Assembly: GCA_029194675.1 (NCBI GenBank)
Contig: JARFXP010000002.1
Location: 1,054,001 to 1,118,000, forward strand
DNA from: Nitrospira sp.
GTDB taxonomy: Bacteria; Nitrospirota; Nitrospiria; Nitrospirales; Nitrospiraceae
Length of the DNA: 64,000 nt
Direction of reading: 5' to 3'
Under the pieces are notes generated by a model. It had not been told where the DNA came from. It did no database searches and saw only the letters and a program-made list of their open reading frames with translations. Every line of letters starts with the position of its first letter. Positions within the stretch are counted from its first letter, which is position 1. Positions 35,147 to 43,634 of the stretch are shown piece by piece. The position numbers and the translations under genes are program-made.

Positions 35147-36541
35147 ATGGCCTCTGCTCCTCCTCTGCGTAGGACTTCTCCGGGGCAGTTCCCTCTTTTC
35201 CGCGAGCACTCACTGGTTCCAGTCGGGATGGCCACCATCCTTCCGGAAGCCGCGCGCCGTGTTCGGCATCTGGAAGCCGAATTGTTGGCGTACTTCAATC
35301 GATTTGGGTACGACGAAATTATCCTTCCGACATTCGAGTATCTCGATGTGCTGGCGCCAGGCCTCGAATCAACGCTGTTAGAGAACTCCTACAAGATTGT
35401 GGACCGGACGACCGGCCGTATTCTGTTGTTGCGGCCCGACGTCACGGCTCAGATTGCCCGCACGGTGGCGATGGGCATGGTGGGCGTGCATTTTCCGTTG
35501 CGCTTGTCGTACCGGGCCACCGTCTTTCGGTATGAACCGGAACATGCCGGCCGGGATCGAGAAATCTTTCAGGTAGGCGTCGAGTTGATCGGGGCGGATG
35601 ATCCATCCGCCGATAGTGAAATCATCATACTGTTGATCGAGTGCCTACGGCAGGTCGGACTGCGTTCGTTCAAGATTTCCCTGGGGCATGTTGGGTTTTT
35701 CAAAGGTCTCCTCATCCGTGCGGGACTCTCGCCGGAAGGGCGGAAGCGAGCTGAGCAAGCAGCATCACGAAAAGATGTACCGAGGCTTGGGGAAATCCTG
35801 TCGCAAGAGCGGGCGACCAAACGGTCGGCTCATAGAATTTTGGAAGCGCTGGAACTTTGCGGACAAGCTGAAGTGCTATCGAAAGGGCGCGCATTGGCGA
35901 AGGGTGAGAAGTCGTTGGTCCAAGCATTAGATCGGCTGGAGAATGTTTATCGGTTGCTCTGCACAACCGGATTTCAAGAGGCCGTCTTGCTGGATCTAGG
36001 AGAATTCCGAGGATTCGACTACTATGACGGCATTGTCTTTGATGTCTTTACCGACGGGATTGGGGTGGAGTTAGGCGGCGGTGGGCGCTATGATCACCTC
36101 ATCGGACGATTCGGTCGGAACCTTCCGTCAACCGGGTTTGCTCTCAGTGTGGACCGGCTCTTCCGTGGGCTGAATCTTTCCGAGACGACGAAGTCTGTGG
36201 ATCCGGAGGTCTTGGTCATAGCGCCCCGAAGGTTGTCGACGCGACTGGTTTCGGTCGCGCAACAACTTCGCCGGGGTGGGATACGAGCGGTTCAACGATC
36301 CGTGGATCCATCGGGACGGGGCTTGATCGGTGCCGCGGTCAAGGCCGGTCTTGAAGCAGAAATCGATACTATCATCGTGGTCGGTGCGGACAGCCTTGCA
36401 TCCGAACAGGTCGTCGTCCTTCATCAGGGCGACCGCCCGCGCGTCGCGGGATCGAGCGGCCGCGCTCATGTTCGCAAGAGGACCATGTCGGTCGCTGGTC
36501 TCATCGCAAGTTTGCGTGCCGACCTCGAAGGGGCGTTATGA
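35147..36541 (+). CDS. hisZ: ATP phosphoribosyltransferase regulatory subunit HisZ
   Basis: A 464-residue class-II histidyl-tRNA-synthetase paralogue. Motifs include LRPDVTAQIARTVA near 92, REIFQVGVELIGADDPSADSE near 130, GFDYYDGIVFDVF and GGGGRYDHLIGRFG near 310. HisZ activates the short HisG enzyme in histidine synthesis. It is longer than usual: residues about 350-430 (EVLVIAPRRLSTRLVSVAQQL, IIVVGADSL) look like a HisRS anticodon-binding domain, which most HisZ proteins lack. The stop overlaps the dnaB start by 4 bases. Confidence 0.87.
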   Translation: MASAPPLRRTSPGQFPLFREHSLVPVGMATILPEAARRVRHLEAELLAYFNRFGYDEIILPTFEYLDVLAPGLESTLLENSYKIVDRTTGRILLLRPDVTAQIARTVAMGMVGVHFPLRLSYRATVFRYEPEHAGRDREIFQVGVELIGADDPSADSEIIILLIECLRQVGLRSFKISLGHVGFFKGLLIRAGLSPEGRKRAEQAASRKDVPRLGEILSQERATKRSAHRILEALELCGQAEVLSKGRALAKGEKSLVQALDRLENVYRLLCTTGFQEAVLLDLGEFRGFDYYDGIVFDVFTDGIGVELGGGGRYDHLIGRFGRNLPSTGFALSVDRLFRGLNLSETTKSVDPEVLVIAPRRLSTRLVSVAQQLRRGGIRAVQRSVDPSGRGLIGAAVKAGLEAEIDTIIVVGADSLASEQVVVLHQGDRPRVAGSSGRAHVRKRTMSVAGLIASLRADLEGAL

Positions 36542-37890
36542 ATTCCCTCGGGACGGTGGATCTCTCGCAACCTAAACTACCGCCGCAGAACTTGGAGGCG
36601 GAGCAATCGGTGCTCGGCGCCATCCTCCTCGATAACGTCGCCATGCCGAAGGCGATGGAACTGCTGGTGGAGGAGGATTTCTATCGAACGGCCCACAAAA
36701 AAGTCTACCAAGCCATGCTTGAGCTGTCCGACACCGGAGAAGTGATCGATCAGATCACGCTGACGGAGCGATTGAAATCGCGCGGTGAACTCGAGACCAT
36801 CGGAGGCGCGGCCTATCTGGCTGAACTCGTCCAAGTTGTTCCCAGTTCCGCCAATATACGGTATCACTGCAAAATCGTCCGAGATAAAGCCGTACTCCGC
36901 GAGTTGATCAGTACCTCCACCGAGGTGCTGACCAGGGGCTATGAAGGCACCGCCTCAATCGATGACCTGCTCGATTTTGCCGAGCGGTCGGTCTTCAGTA
37001 TTGCGCAAGGCAAACTCGAACGGTCGTTCAGCCCGATCAGTCAGGTCATTAAGGAAAGTCTGGATGTCATCGATAAGCTTTCGAAGCGAAAGGAACACGT
37101 CACGGGAGTACCCACAGGGTACTACGACCTCGATGATATTACCGCGGGGCTTCAGGCTTCGGACTTGGTGGTGGTCGCCGGGCGGCCGAGCATGGGTAAG
37201 ACGAGCCTCGCCTTGGGGTTTGCGACGCATGCCGCCATTCACGCCGATGCAGTAGTGGGGATCTTCAGCTTGGAAATGTCCAAGCCGCAGATCGTCCTTC
37301 GTATGCTCAGTTCTGAAGCGAGAGTCGATTCCCATGCGTTGAGGACGGGGAAACTTCAAAAGGAGGATTGGTGGCGATTGGCGGAGGCGGCCGGCCGATT
37401 AGAACAAGCACCGATCTATATCGACGACACGGGCGGCATTACCGTCCAACAGATGCGCGGCAAAGCCCGCCGACTCAAGGCCGAGAAAGGTCTTGATCTT
37501 CTCATCGTGGATTACCTCCAACTCATGCAAGGGCGAAGCGACTCGGAGTCTCGTCAGCAAGAGATTTCCGATATTTCCCGCTCATTAAAAGCATTGGCGA
37601 AGGAATTGAACGTGCCGGTTGTGGCCCTGTCCCAGTTGAGTCGTGCGGTGGAGGCACGTAAGCCTCCAATCCCCATGCTGGCCGATCTGCGAGAGAGCGG
37701 TGCGATCGAACAGGATGCCGATGTGGTCATCTTCATTTACCGCGAAGACGTGTACGATCAGAATTCGGAGCGCAAAGGGATTGCCGACATCATCGTTAGT
37801 AAACATCGTAATGGTCCCATTGGGAAAAAGGAGTTGTTTTTCCAGGACCGATTCGCCAAATTCGAAAGCCTCGATCTTCGAGAAGCATAG
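36538..37890 (+). CDS. dnaB: Replicative DNA helicase DnaB
   Basis: A 450-residue hexameric helicase that unwinds DNA at the replication fork. The N-terminal domain (PPQNLEAEQSVLGAILLD) and the RecA-like C-terminal domain are both complete. Walker A GRPSMGKTSLALG is near residue 218. Walker B LLIVDYLQLM is followed by SRAVEARKPPIPMLADLRES and EQDADVVIFIYRE. No intein is present. The ATG overlaps the hisZ stop in ATGA, implying translational coupling. Confidence 0.96.
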   Translation: MNSLGTVDLSQPKLPPQNLEAEQSVLGAILLDNVAMPKAMELLVEEDFYRTAHKKVYQAMLELSDTGEVIDQITLTERLKSRGELETIGGAAYLAELVQVVPSSANIRYHCKIVRDKAVLRELISTSTEVLTRGYEGTASIDDLLDFAERSVFSIAQGKLERSFSPISQVIKESLDVIDKLSKRKEHVTGVPTGYYDLDDITAGLQASDLVVVAGRPSMGKTSLALGFATHAAIHADAVVGIFSLEMSKPQIVLRMLSSEARVDSHALRTGKLQKEDWWRLAEAAGRLEQAPIYIDDTGGITVQQMRGKARRLKAEKGLDLLIVDYLQLMQGRSDSESRQQEISDISRSLKALAKELNVPVVALSQLSRAVEARKPPIPMLADLRESGAIEQDADVVIFIYREDVYDQNSERKGIADIIVSKHRNGPIGKKELFFQDRFAKFESLDLREA

Positions 37891-37914
37891 CCGGAGAGTC
37901 ATTTGCGCATCGCC

Positions 37915-37941
37915 TTGACACTCGGTATAATCATCTTATTC
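37915..37941 (+). promoter_or_regulatory. Candidate promoter of the TPR lipoprotein gene
   Basis: TTGACA at 37915-37920 is followed by TATAAT at 37926-37931 (too close to pair) and by TTATTC at 37936-37941 (15-base spacing). Either TATAAT works as a -10 with a weak upstream -35, or TTGACA pairs with TTATTC. Confidence 0.35.
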
Positions 37942-38023
37942 AGTCGCCCTCCACTTGTCCTGACGTAAGGTTATGCGAAACACACGAACGGTCTTGTACG
38001 GTCTGTAATTCAGACAGAATGGT

Positions 38024-39826
38024 ATGCCCATGTTCATGTTGAGGACGATGCTGCTCTCGCTGTTTCTCTCCGGTGCCCTTGTCGCCTGCGCAACCTCCCC
38101 CCTGTCACAAACAACGCCTCCTCCACCCGCCACAGAATTGGCACCTCCAGCATCGGCACCCGAGTCGGATGCCACCTACCATTTTATGATGGGGCATCAA
38201 GCGGAACTCGCTCAGGATCTCGATACCGCGTTAAAGGAATATCATACCGCCCTGAAAGTCGACCCCAAATCTCGCGAGGTTAAATCTCGTTTGGCCGCTC
38301 TGTATTTCGCATTGGGTGATGTGCCTCAAGCGGTTCAGTACGCGGATGAAGTCGGAGAAGGAACGGGACAAGAACCGCAAATGCTGACCCACATGGCCGG
38401 TATCTTAGCCAGTGCGGGGAAGCCGGAGCGTGCGTTGGAGCTACTGGACAAGGGCATCGAACGCGATCCGGAAAGAGGTGAATCCTACTTTCCAAAGGGA
38501 CTCATTCTCTTGAACCAAAAACGAATTGCGGAAGCGGAACAGGTCGTTAAGAAAGGGTTGCAATATACCTCGGATTCGCCGATCGGCTACTACTATTTGG
38601 GCCGCATTTCGATAGAAGCGGGCAATACCGAACAGGCCGTGGCCAACTTCGATCGGGCCATCGCGGTAAACCCGGCGTTCGAGCCCGCCTATTTAGCCCA
38701 GGCGTCAGTCCATGAATCACGTCAAGAGAAAGGCAAAGCCATCGCCGTCCTCCAAAAGTATCTCAACCAGGTGAATCCTCGGAACCGGGATATCCGACAA
38801 CACCTCGTCCAGTTGTATATTGCGACCAAAGACTATGCTGGCGGTCTTGCAGAACTCGAAAAGCTGCTGGAGGACAACCCCGGTGACCTGGATGCGCAGT
38901 TACGCATGGCGCTGATCTATGGGGAGAAAAAGGAATTCGCGAAGGCGATCAGACAATTGACCGAGATCTTAATGGCCAAGCCAGCTGAACTTAAAGTGAG
39001 AGATTACCTCGGGTATTTATACGAAGAGACCAAGGATTTTCCAAAGGCGATGGAAACCTATCGCTATAATATTCATCTGGATCCAAAATTCGCCGACAGC
39101 CATATTCATCTGGGCATTCTCCTCTATCGCCTCAAGCAATTCCCGGAAGCGGTGACTCATCTCGATGAAGCCGTCCGTCTCACGCCGGCACAGCCTGAAC
39201 CGCATATCGTCCTAGGGCTGGCACATTTCCAAAGCGAGCAATTCGAAAAGGCGTCACGGGCGTTTGAAGAGGGGATTCGGCACAATCCGAAGAGCGCCGA
39301 TCTGCATTTCAACCTCGGCACGGCCTACGACAAGCTGAATCGGTTTGACGATGTGGAGCGTGCGATGGAAACCGCACTCTCCCTCGACCCGCATCACGCC
39401 GATGCCTTGAACTATCTCGGCTATAGTTATGCGGAAAGAGGCATTAAGATCGATCAAGCCTTGTCCTTGACGAAACGTGCGGTGGCGCTCAAGCCCGAGA
39501 ACGGCTACTACGTCGATAGTCTTGGATGGGCCTTTTACAAATCCGGCATGCTAGCCGAGGCGCTCTCGGAGATCAAAAAAGCCGTGGCGATGGTCGGCGA
39601 TGATCCCGTCATTTACGAGCATTTGGGGGAGATTTATTTGAAGCAGCGGAAGGTTGCCGATGCTCGCGAAGCCTGGCTCCACTCACTGGAGATCGACCCC
39701 TCCAATGAAAAGCTGCTCCAACGCTTCCGCGAGCAGGGCCTGGCCAATCCGGCCTATGAAAACCGTATCCAGCAAGCCAAACGCCGCGTATCAGAAAAAG
39801 CCCAGACTCAGCAAGCCATTCCTTAA
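38024..39826 (+). CDS. TPR-repeat lipoprotein
   Basis: A 600-residue protein with a lipoprotein signal (SLFLSGALVACATSP, lipid Cys about 22), a Pro/Ala-rich linker, and about fourteen TPR repeats from residue 45 to 580 (LALKEYHTALKVDPKSREVKSRLAALY type). The repeat array suggests an assembly scaffold anchored in the outer membrane. It is located between dnaB and pilA. A pilus-assembly (PilF-like) role is possible, but the protein is much larger than PilF. Confidence 0.8.
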   Translation: MPMFMLRTMLLSLFLSGALVACATSPLSQTTPPPPATELAPPASAPESDATYHFMMGHQAELAQDLDTALKEYHTALKVDPKSREVKSRLAALYFALGDVPQAVQYADEVGEGTGQEPQMLTHMAGILASAGKPERALELLDKGIERDPERGESYFPKGLILLNQKRIAEAEQVVKKGLQYTSDSPIGYYYLGRISIEAGNTEQAVANFDRAIAVNPAFEPAYLAQASVHESRQEKGKAIAVLQKYLNQVNPRNRDIRQHLVQLYIATKDYAGGLAELEKLLEDNPGDLDAQLRMALIYGEKKEFAKAIRQLTEILMAKPAELKVRDYLGYLYEETKDFPKAMETYRYNIHLDPKFADSHIHLGILLYRLKQFPEAVTHLDEAVRLTPAQPEPHIVLGLAHFQSEQFEKASRAFEEGIRHNPKSADLHFNLGTAYDKLNRFDDVERAMETALSLDPHHADALNYLGYSYAERGIKIDQALSLTKRAVALKPENGYYVDSLGWAFYKSGMLAEALSEIKKAVAMVGDDPVIYEHLGEIYLKQRKVADAREAWLHSLEIDPSNEKLLQRFREQGLANPAYENRIQQAKRRVSEKAQTQQAIP

Positions 39827-39938
39827 GCTTTTCCCCACCGATCCTTTCAATAGAACATCCGGATCCTCACCAATTTGCTGAAAGCGGCATTACCACTTTG
39901 ATGCCGAAGATGCCACATCGGTACAAGTCCGAGGGAAT

Positions 39939-39953
39939 TGCCAATTCTTGGCA
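39939..39953. promoter_or_regulatory. Inverted repeat, possible activator site upstream of pilA
   Basis: TGCCAA-TTC-TTGGCA is a perfect 6-bp inverted repeat with a 3-base spacer. It lies about 130 bases before the -24 element of the candidate sigma-54 promoter, the usual place for an enhancer-binding protein such as PilR. This is inference. Confidence 0.4.
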
Positions 39954-40066
39954 CTCCGAAGCACATTGCGGAAGGATAACGGGCTAATTACCGATCCATC
40001 GCCTGCTGATTCTTTGTAAGTTGTTGCATAATCAAGGATCAATGCTAGGCTAGGCCTTGTCATTGA

Positions 40067-40083
40067 TCGGCACCAAACCTGCT
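40067..40083 (+). promoter_or_regulatory. Candidate sigma-54 promoter of pilA
   Basis: TCGGCAC-CAAAC-CTGCT has the -24 GG (40069-40070) and -12 GC (40081-40082) with exactly 10 bases between them, as sigma-54 requires. It differs from the consensus TGGCAC-N5-TTGC at one base in each box. pilA is a classic sigma-54/PilR target. Confidence 0.55.
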
Positions 40084-40163
40084 ATGGCAACCGGTAGGCG
40101 GCAACATGAGCGCCGCGATGATTAACGGGGCCGTCAGTGAACCATCAACAAGGAGGCGGTACG

Positions 40164-40763
40164 ATGTTTAAGTCGCTCCGTAAACAAGAGGGGTTCACCC
40201 TCATTGAGTTGATGATCGTCGTGGCGATCATCGGGATCCTGGCGGCCATCGCCATCCCCAACTTCCTGCAGTATCAGCTGAAGTCTCGGCAGTCAGAGGC
40301 GAAGACAAACCTTCAAGCGGTCCGCACATCAGAATTATCTTTTGGTGGTGAGCGTGGGTGCTTTCCTGGTATTGCAGCATATGGTGTGGTATTGCCAGCA
40401 GCCAACACTAAGACGATTCCATTTGCTTGGCAAAATGCGGCTCTTCCTGCTCCTCGTCCTGCTGGTACAGTGTGGTGCACGGGCGCTGGCGCAGTCTTTA
40501 CGGGCAACTTCTCTGATATCGGGTTTGCTGCTTCGGGTAACGTGAATTTCTACTATGCCGTGCAAGCCCAGAACGCTCCTGGTCCTGGGCTGCCGATTGC
40601 GGCGTGCACACTTGCTGCGGCCAACGCGAACGGAAACGCGGTCGGTGGTGAGGTTGGGTTTATTGTGACCGCCAGTTCAAACTTGGACGGCGATGGAAAC
40701 GTCTCGTACTGGGGAGGGAGCAATGACAACGGGGCAACCGACTGTACAGTGGGTGTCTACTAA
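40164..40763 (+). CDS. pilA: Type IV major pilin PilA
   Basis: A 199-residue pilin. The prepilin leader MFKSLRKQEG is cut before FTLIELMIVVAIIGILAAIA, with the conserved Glu5 of the mature chain and the hydrophobic assembly helix. The mature protein is about 189 residues, longer than Geobacter-type short pilins. It has four cysteines that could form two disulfides, and a Gly/Ala/Asn-rich globular domain. The ATG at 40164 follows AAGGAGGCGGTACG. A strong stem-loop follows the gene. Confidence 0.95.
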   Translation: MFKSLRKQEGFTLIELMIVVAIIGILAAIAIPNFLQYQLKSRQSEAKTNLQAVRTSELSFGGERGCFPGIAAYGVVLPAANTKTIPFAWQNAALPAPRPAGTVWCTGAGAVFTGNFSDIGFAASGNVNFYYAVQAQNAPGPGLPIAACTLAAANANGNAVGGEVGFIVTASSNLDGDGNVSYWGGSNDNGATDCTVGVY

Positions 40764-40784
40764 GCAATTAGTGTGACATCTATG

Positions 40785-40820
40785 GCCTGGCCCGCCGGTG
40801 TGACAATCGGCGGGCCAGGC
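40785..40820 (+). terminator. Strong stem-loop after pilA
   Basis: GCCTGGCCCGCCG (40785-40797) and CGGCGGGCCAGGC (40808-40820) form a perfect 13-bp stem with a 10-base loop, followed by TGTTT. It likely ends most pilA transcripts and stabilises the mRNA, with some read-through into the next genes. Confidence 0.8.
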
Positions 40821-40841
40821 TGTTTCCACCGATAATTTCTC

Positions 40842-41768
40842 ATGGCCTCTTCTTCTGTTCCTCAGGCAACCTCAAACTATACAGTCCGTGCTGCTCCAGC
40901 TGCATTTCTTATATTTTGGTTTGCTTTAGCTCTTGGCGTTATTATTAAGCTGCAACACAATTTAGAAAACCGGATTGATCAAGGCCTTACTCAGATCGAA
41001 GAACTAGCTCAACTGCCTCGCGGAGAGTATCTCAAGCCAGCACTGTTGGGATATCACCACCTCGGGGCAGATGTCCTGTGGCTTCGACTGCTGCAGGTAC
41101 TTGGAAAGAAACGAAACACGGCAGACGAATATGAGTGGATTTATCATGGGCTCGACGTCCTCACCACTCTCGATCCACAGTATGACTACGCGTACTATGT
41201 CGGCGGTGTCGTACTGACCAACTTAGCCAATCGTGTTGATCTCAGCAACCAGCTACTTGAAAAAGGGGTTAAGGAGAACCCGCGTGAATGGAGCATCCCT
41301 TTCCTACTAGGCTACAACCATTACTTCATCCTTGGAGATGCAGCTAAGGCTGCCGAATACATAGCTGCCGCGGCGCAGCTACCAGGCGGCCCAGCGTATC
41401 TGTCTGGCCTTGCGTCACGCATGTACGCAGAGGCGAACAACCCTGACACAGCGCTCCAATTTCTTGAAGCGCTGTGGCGACAGACACAAGACGAGGGCAT
41501 GCGCGAAGTCATAGCAAAACGGGCAAAAGAAGTCATGATCGAACGGGATATTCGCTTGCTGGAATCAGCAGCGCAACAATACAGAGTCGCACACGGACAC
41601 CTTCCAGGAAAGCTGCATGAACTTGTGATCAACGGTCATCTCAGACAGCTTCCTCAAGAACCATTCAATGGGTCGTACGAACTAGATCCCGAGACTGGCA
41701 AGGTCACAAGCTCGACCCATCCTGACCGACTGAAAGTCTTCAGACTAGACAAGCAGGGTAAGGTATAA
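40842..41768 (+). CDS. Membrane-anchored helical protein, PilG-like by position
   Basis: A 308-residue protein with one N-terminal membrane helix (about 20-38) and a TPR-like helical domain (about 85-245, LLGYNHYFILGDAAKAAEYIA). The C-terminal domain (IRLLESAAQQYRVAHGHLPGKLHELV) resembles the pilin/pseudopilin pattern for small-residue beta ends. It is the first gene after pilA and directly before an ABC ATPase and permease, the same order as pilA-pilG-pilH-pilI in Myxococcus. Locally it is a little more AT-rich than its neighbours. Confidence 0.65.
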   Translation: MASSSVPQATSNYTVRAAPAAFLIFWFALALGVIIKLQHNLENRIDQGLTQIEELAQLPRGEYLKPALLGYHHLGADVLWLRLLQVLGKKRNTADEYEWIYHGLDVLTTLDPQYDYAYYVGGVVLTNLANRVDLSNQLLEKGVKENPREWSIPFLLGYNHYFILGDAAKAAEYIAAAAQLPGGPAYLSGLASRMYAEANNPDTALQFLEALWRQTQDEGMREVIAKRAKEVMIERDIRLLESAAQQYRVAHGHLPGKLHELVINGHLRQLPQEPFNGSYELDPETGKVTSSTHPDRLKVFRLDKQGKV

Positions 41769-41784
41769 AGCTGGGTCAGAAATC

Positions 41785-42750
41785 ATGGATGAAGTAGCCC
41801 AACTCATCGTCCAAGTCCAAGATTTTCGTAAGGTGTTCCGTGTCGGCTTTTGGGGCCAACGGGCGACGGCAGTTGATGGATTGTCGCTTGAGGTACGGCG
41901 TGGTGAAGTCTTTGGTTTTCTCGGCCCCAATGGCGCTGGGAAAACGACAACAATCAAAATGCTGATGGGGCTGATTTATCCGACTGGGGGAACTGCAACT
42001 CTATTTGGATTGCCCGTTGGCAATCCATCCGCAAAGGCCAAAGTCGGCTTTCTTCCGGAATCACCGTATTTTTATGATTATCTCACCAGCCGAGAATTCT
42101 TGCGATTCTATGGTCACCTCTTTGGGCTGGTGGGATCTGCGCTCGAAAAACGCACTGACGAATTGTTGGAACTAGTAGGCATGACACATGCCCGCGATCT
42201 GCAATTGCGGAAGTTCTCGAAAGGCATGTTGCAGCGCGTAGGGATCGCCCAGGCCTTAATCAATGATCCGGAGCTGGTCATCTTGGATGAACCAATGTCA
42301 GGACTGGATCCAATCGGGAGGAAAGAGGTACGAGATTTGATTCTGCGCCTCAAGGAGTCCGGCAAGACCGTGATGTTCAGTTCTCACATCCTGCATGATG
42401 CGGAACTGCTGTGCGATCGTGTGGCGATGATCATGAAGGGGAGATTGGTCGCCTGTGGGCTGGTCAGCGATTTGGTCGGACAGAGTGCCACGCAATCCGT
42501 GGAGATGGTCGTCGAGAGGCTCAATGCCGATGGCATGGAGCACTTACGTCCCTTCGCCAAGAAGCTCTTGACGCAGGGGACTCAAACGCTGATTGTGCTG
42601 AAGGACCAGCATCAAGTCAGGCAGGCTCTCGAAGTCGTGCGAACAGCCAAAGGCGAATTGGTCTCGCTGACTCCTCATCGCAGCTCTCTGGAGGATCTCT
42701 TCATCCGAATGGCCACGGGACTGGAGTCTCGCCTGCAGGAGGCGGCATGA
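41785..42750 (+). CDS. ABC transporter ATP-binding protein, PilH-like
   Basis: A 321-residue ABC ATPase. Walker A GPNGAGKT is at 47-54, the Q-loop is in VGFLPESPYFYDYLTSREFL, a degenerate signature reads FSKGMLQRVGIAQALI, Walker B is VILDEPMSGLDP and the switch His is in MFSSHILHDAE. A C-terminal extension of about 80 residues follows. It is 16 bases after the PilG-like gene and overlaps the permease by 4 bases. By synteny it corresponds to PilH, needed for pilus formation in Myxococcus. Confidence 0.9.
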   Translation: MDEVAQLIVQVQDFRKVFRVGFWGQRATAVDGLSLEVRRGEVFGFLGPNGAGKTTTIKMLMGLIYPTGGTATLFGLPVGNPSAKAKVGFLPESPYFYDYLTSREFLRFYGHLFGLVGSALEKRTDELLELVGMTHARDLQLRKFSKGMLQRVGIAQALINDPELVILDEPMSGLDPIGRKEVRDLILRLKESGKTVMFSSHILHDAELLCDRVAMIMKGRLVACGLVSDLVGQSATQSVEMVVERLNADGMEHLRPFAKKLLTQGTQTLIVLKDQHQVRQALEVVRTAKGELVSLTPHRSSLEDLFIRMATGLESRLQEAA

Positions 42751-43508
42751 AAGTCTGGTCGATCGCCTTCAACACCTTCCGGGAAAACCTTCGGGATAAA
42801 CTTCTGTACAACCTCATAATCTTCGCCCTGTTGATGATCGGAAGTTCGCTGATTTTGGTGCGGCTCACGCTCGGGGAGTTTCAGCGCCTCATCTTGGACA
42901 TTGGGCTCGGCAGCATCAACTTTTTTGGTGTCCTGATCGCCATCTTCATCGGCATCGGCCTCGTGAGTAAAGAAATCGAAAAGAAAACCATCTATACGAT
43001 CGTTTCCAAGCCTGTCGCGCGGTATCAATTCCTTTTAGGAAAGTATCTGGGGCTCACTTTCACACTCTTCATCAATACAGCCATCATGGCGGCGGGATTG
43101 TTAGCGGTCTTGTCCTTTCAGGACGTTCCCATTCATGCCGTTTTGTTCAAGGCACTCGGGATGATTGTGCTGGAGTTCATGGTCATCACAGCAGTGGCGC
43201 TGCTGTTTTCCACCTTCTCAAGCGCGACACTCAGCGCGATCTTTACTCTGGCCATTTACGTAATCGGCCACCTGACGCCTGATTTGAAAGCGTTCGGTCA
43301 GAAAATGGAAGGCACAGGACGGACGGTGCTGGAGGGCATGTACTATATCCTGCCTAACCTGGATCGATTCAATCTAAAAGGACATGTGACTCATCAGCTT
43401 GAGGTGCCGGCTGGCGATCTGCTGATGATCGCGGCCTATGGATTGGCCTATACAACCTTTCTCCTCATGCTCGCCTCGGTCATCTTTCAGCAGCGGGACT
43501 TTCGCTAA
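42747..43508 (+). CDS. ABC transporter permease, PilI-like
   Basis: A 253-residue ABC-2 type permease with six hydrophobic helices (first LLYNLIIFALLMIGSSLILV; last AAYGLAYTTFLLMLASVIF) and the family loop KEIEKKTIYTIVSKPVARYQFLLGKYLG. The start is ATG 42747, overlapping the ATPase stop in ATGA. A longer in-frame upstream extension inside the ATPase gene is not real. It pairs with the upstream ATPase and is the last gene of the pilA cluster. Confidence 0.88.
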   Translation: MKVWSIAFNTFRENLRDKLLYNLIIFALLMIGSSLILVRLTLGEFQRLILDIGLGSINFFGVLIAIFIGIGLVSKEIEKKTIYTIVSKPVARYQFLLGKYLGLTFTLFINTAIMAAGLLAVLSFQDVPIHAVLFKALGMIVLEFMVITAVALLFSTFSSATLSAIFTLAIYVIGHLTPDLKAFGQKMEGTGRTVLEGMYYILPNLDRFNLKGHVTHQLEVPAGDLLMIAAYGLAYTTFLLMLASVIFQQRDFR

Positions 43509-43634
43509 GCCCATATTCTCTCATCCATTCCCTTGGTTACATAGTTTTTAACTATTAGTGGTGGCCTTCATGACAAGAGAATATTCCAGCTCAATAATTG
43601 ATTACGGGAATTTACTTCAAGCTGAACTTTCATG

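Larger units (their letters stand above)
39827..40163. other. pilA upstream control region
   Basis: There is no gene in these 337 bases. The region holds the inverted repeat at 39939-39953 and the sigma-54-like promoter at 40067-40083, followed by a leader of about 70 bases and the strong ribosome site AAGGAGG before pilA. Confidence 0.5.

Noticed and set aside
39948-39969. Second sigma-54 match TTGGCAC...ATTGC
   Set aside because: The spacing between GG and GC is far longer than the required 10 bases.
42411-42746. N-terminal extension of the ABC permease
   Set aside because: It lies inside the ATPase gene; ATG 42747 in an ATGA overlap is the natural start.
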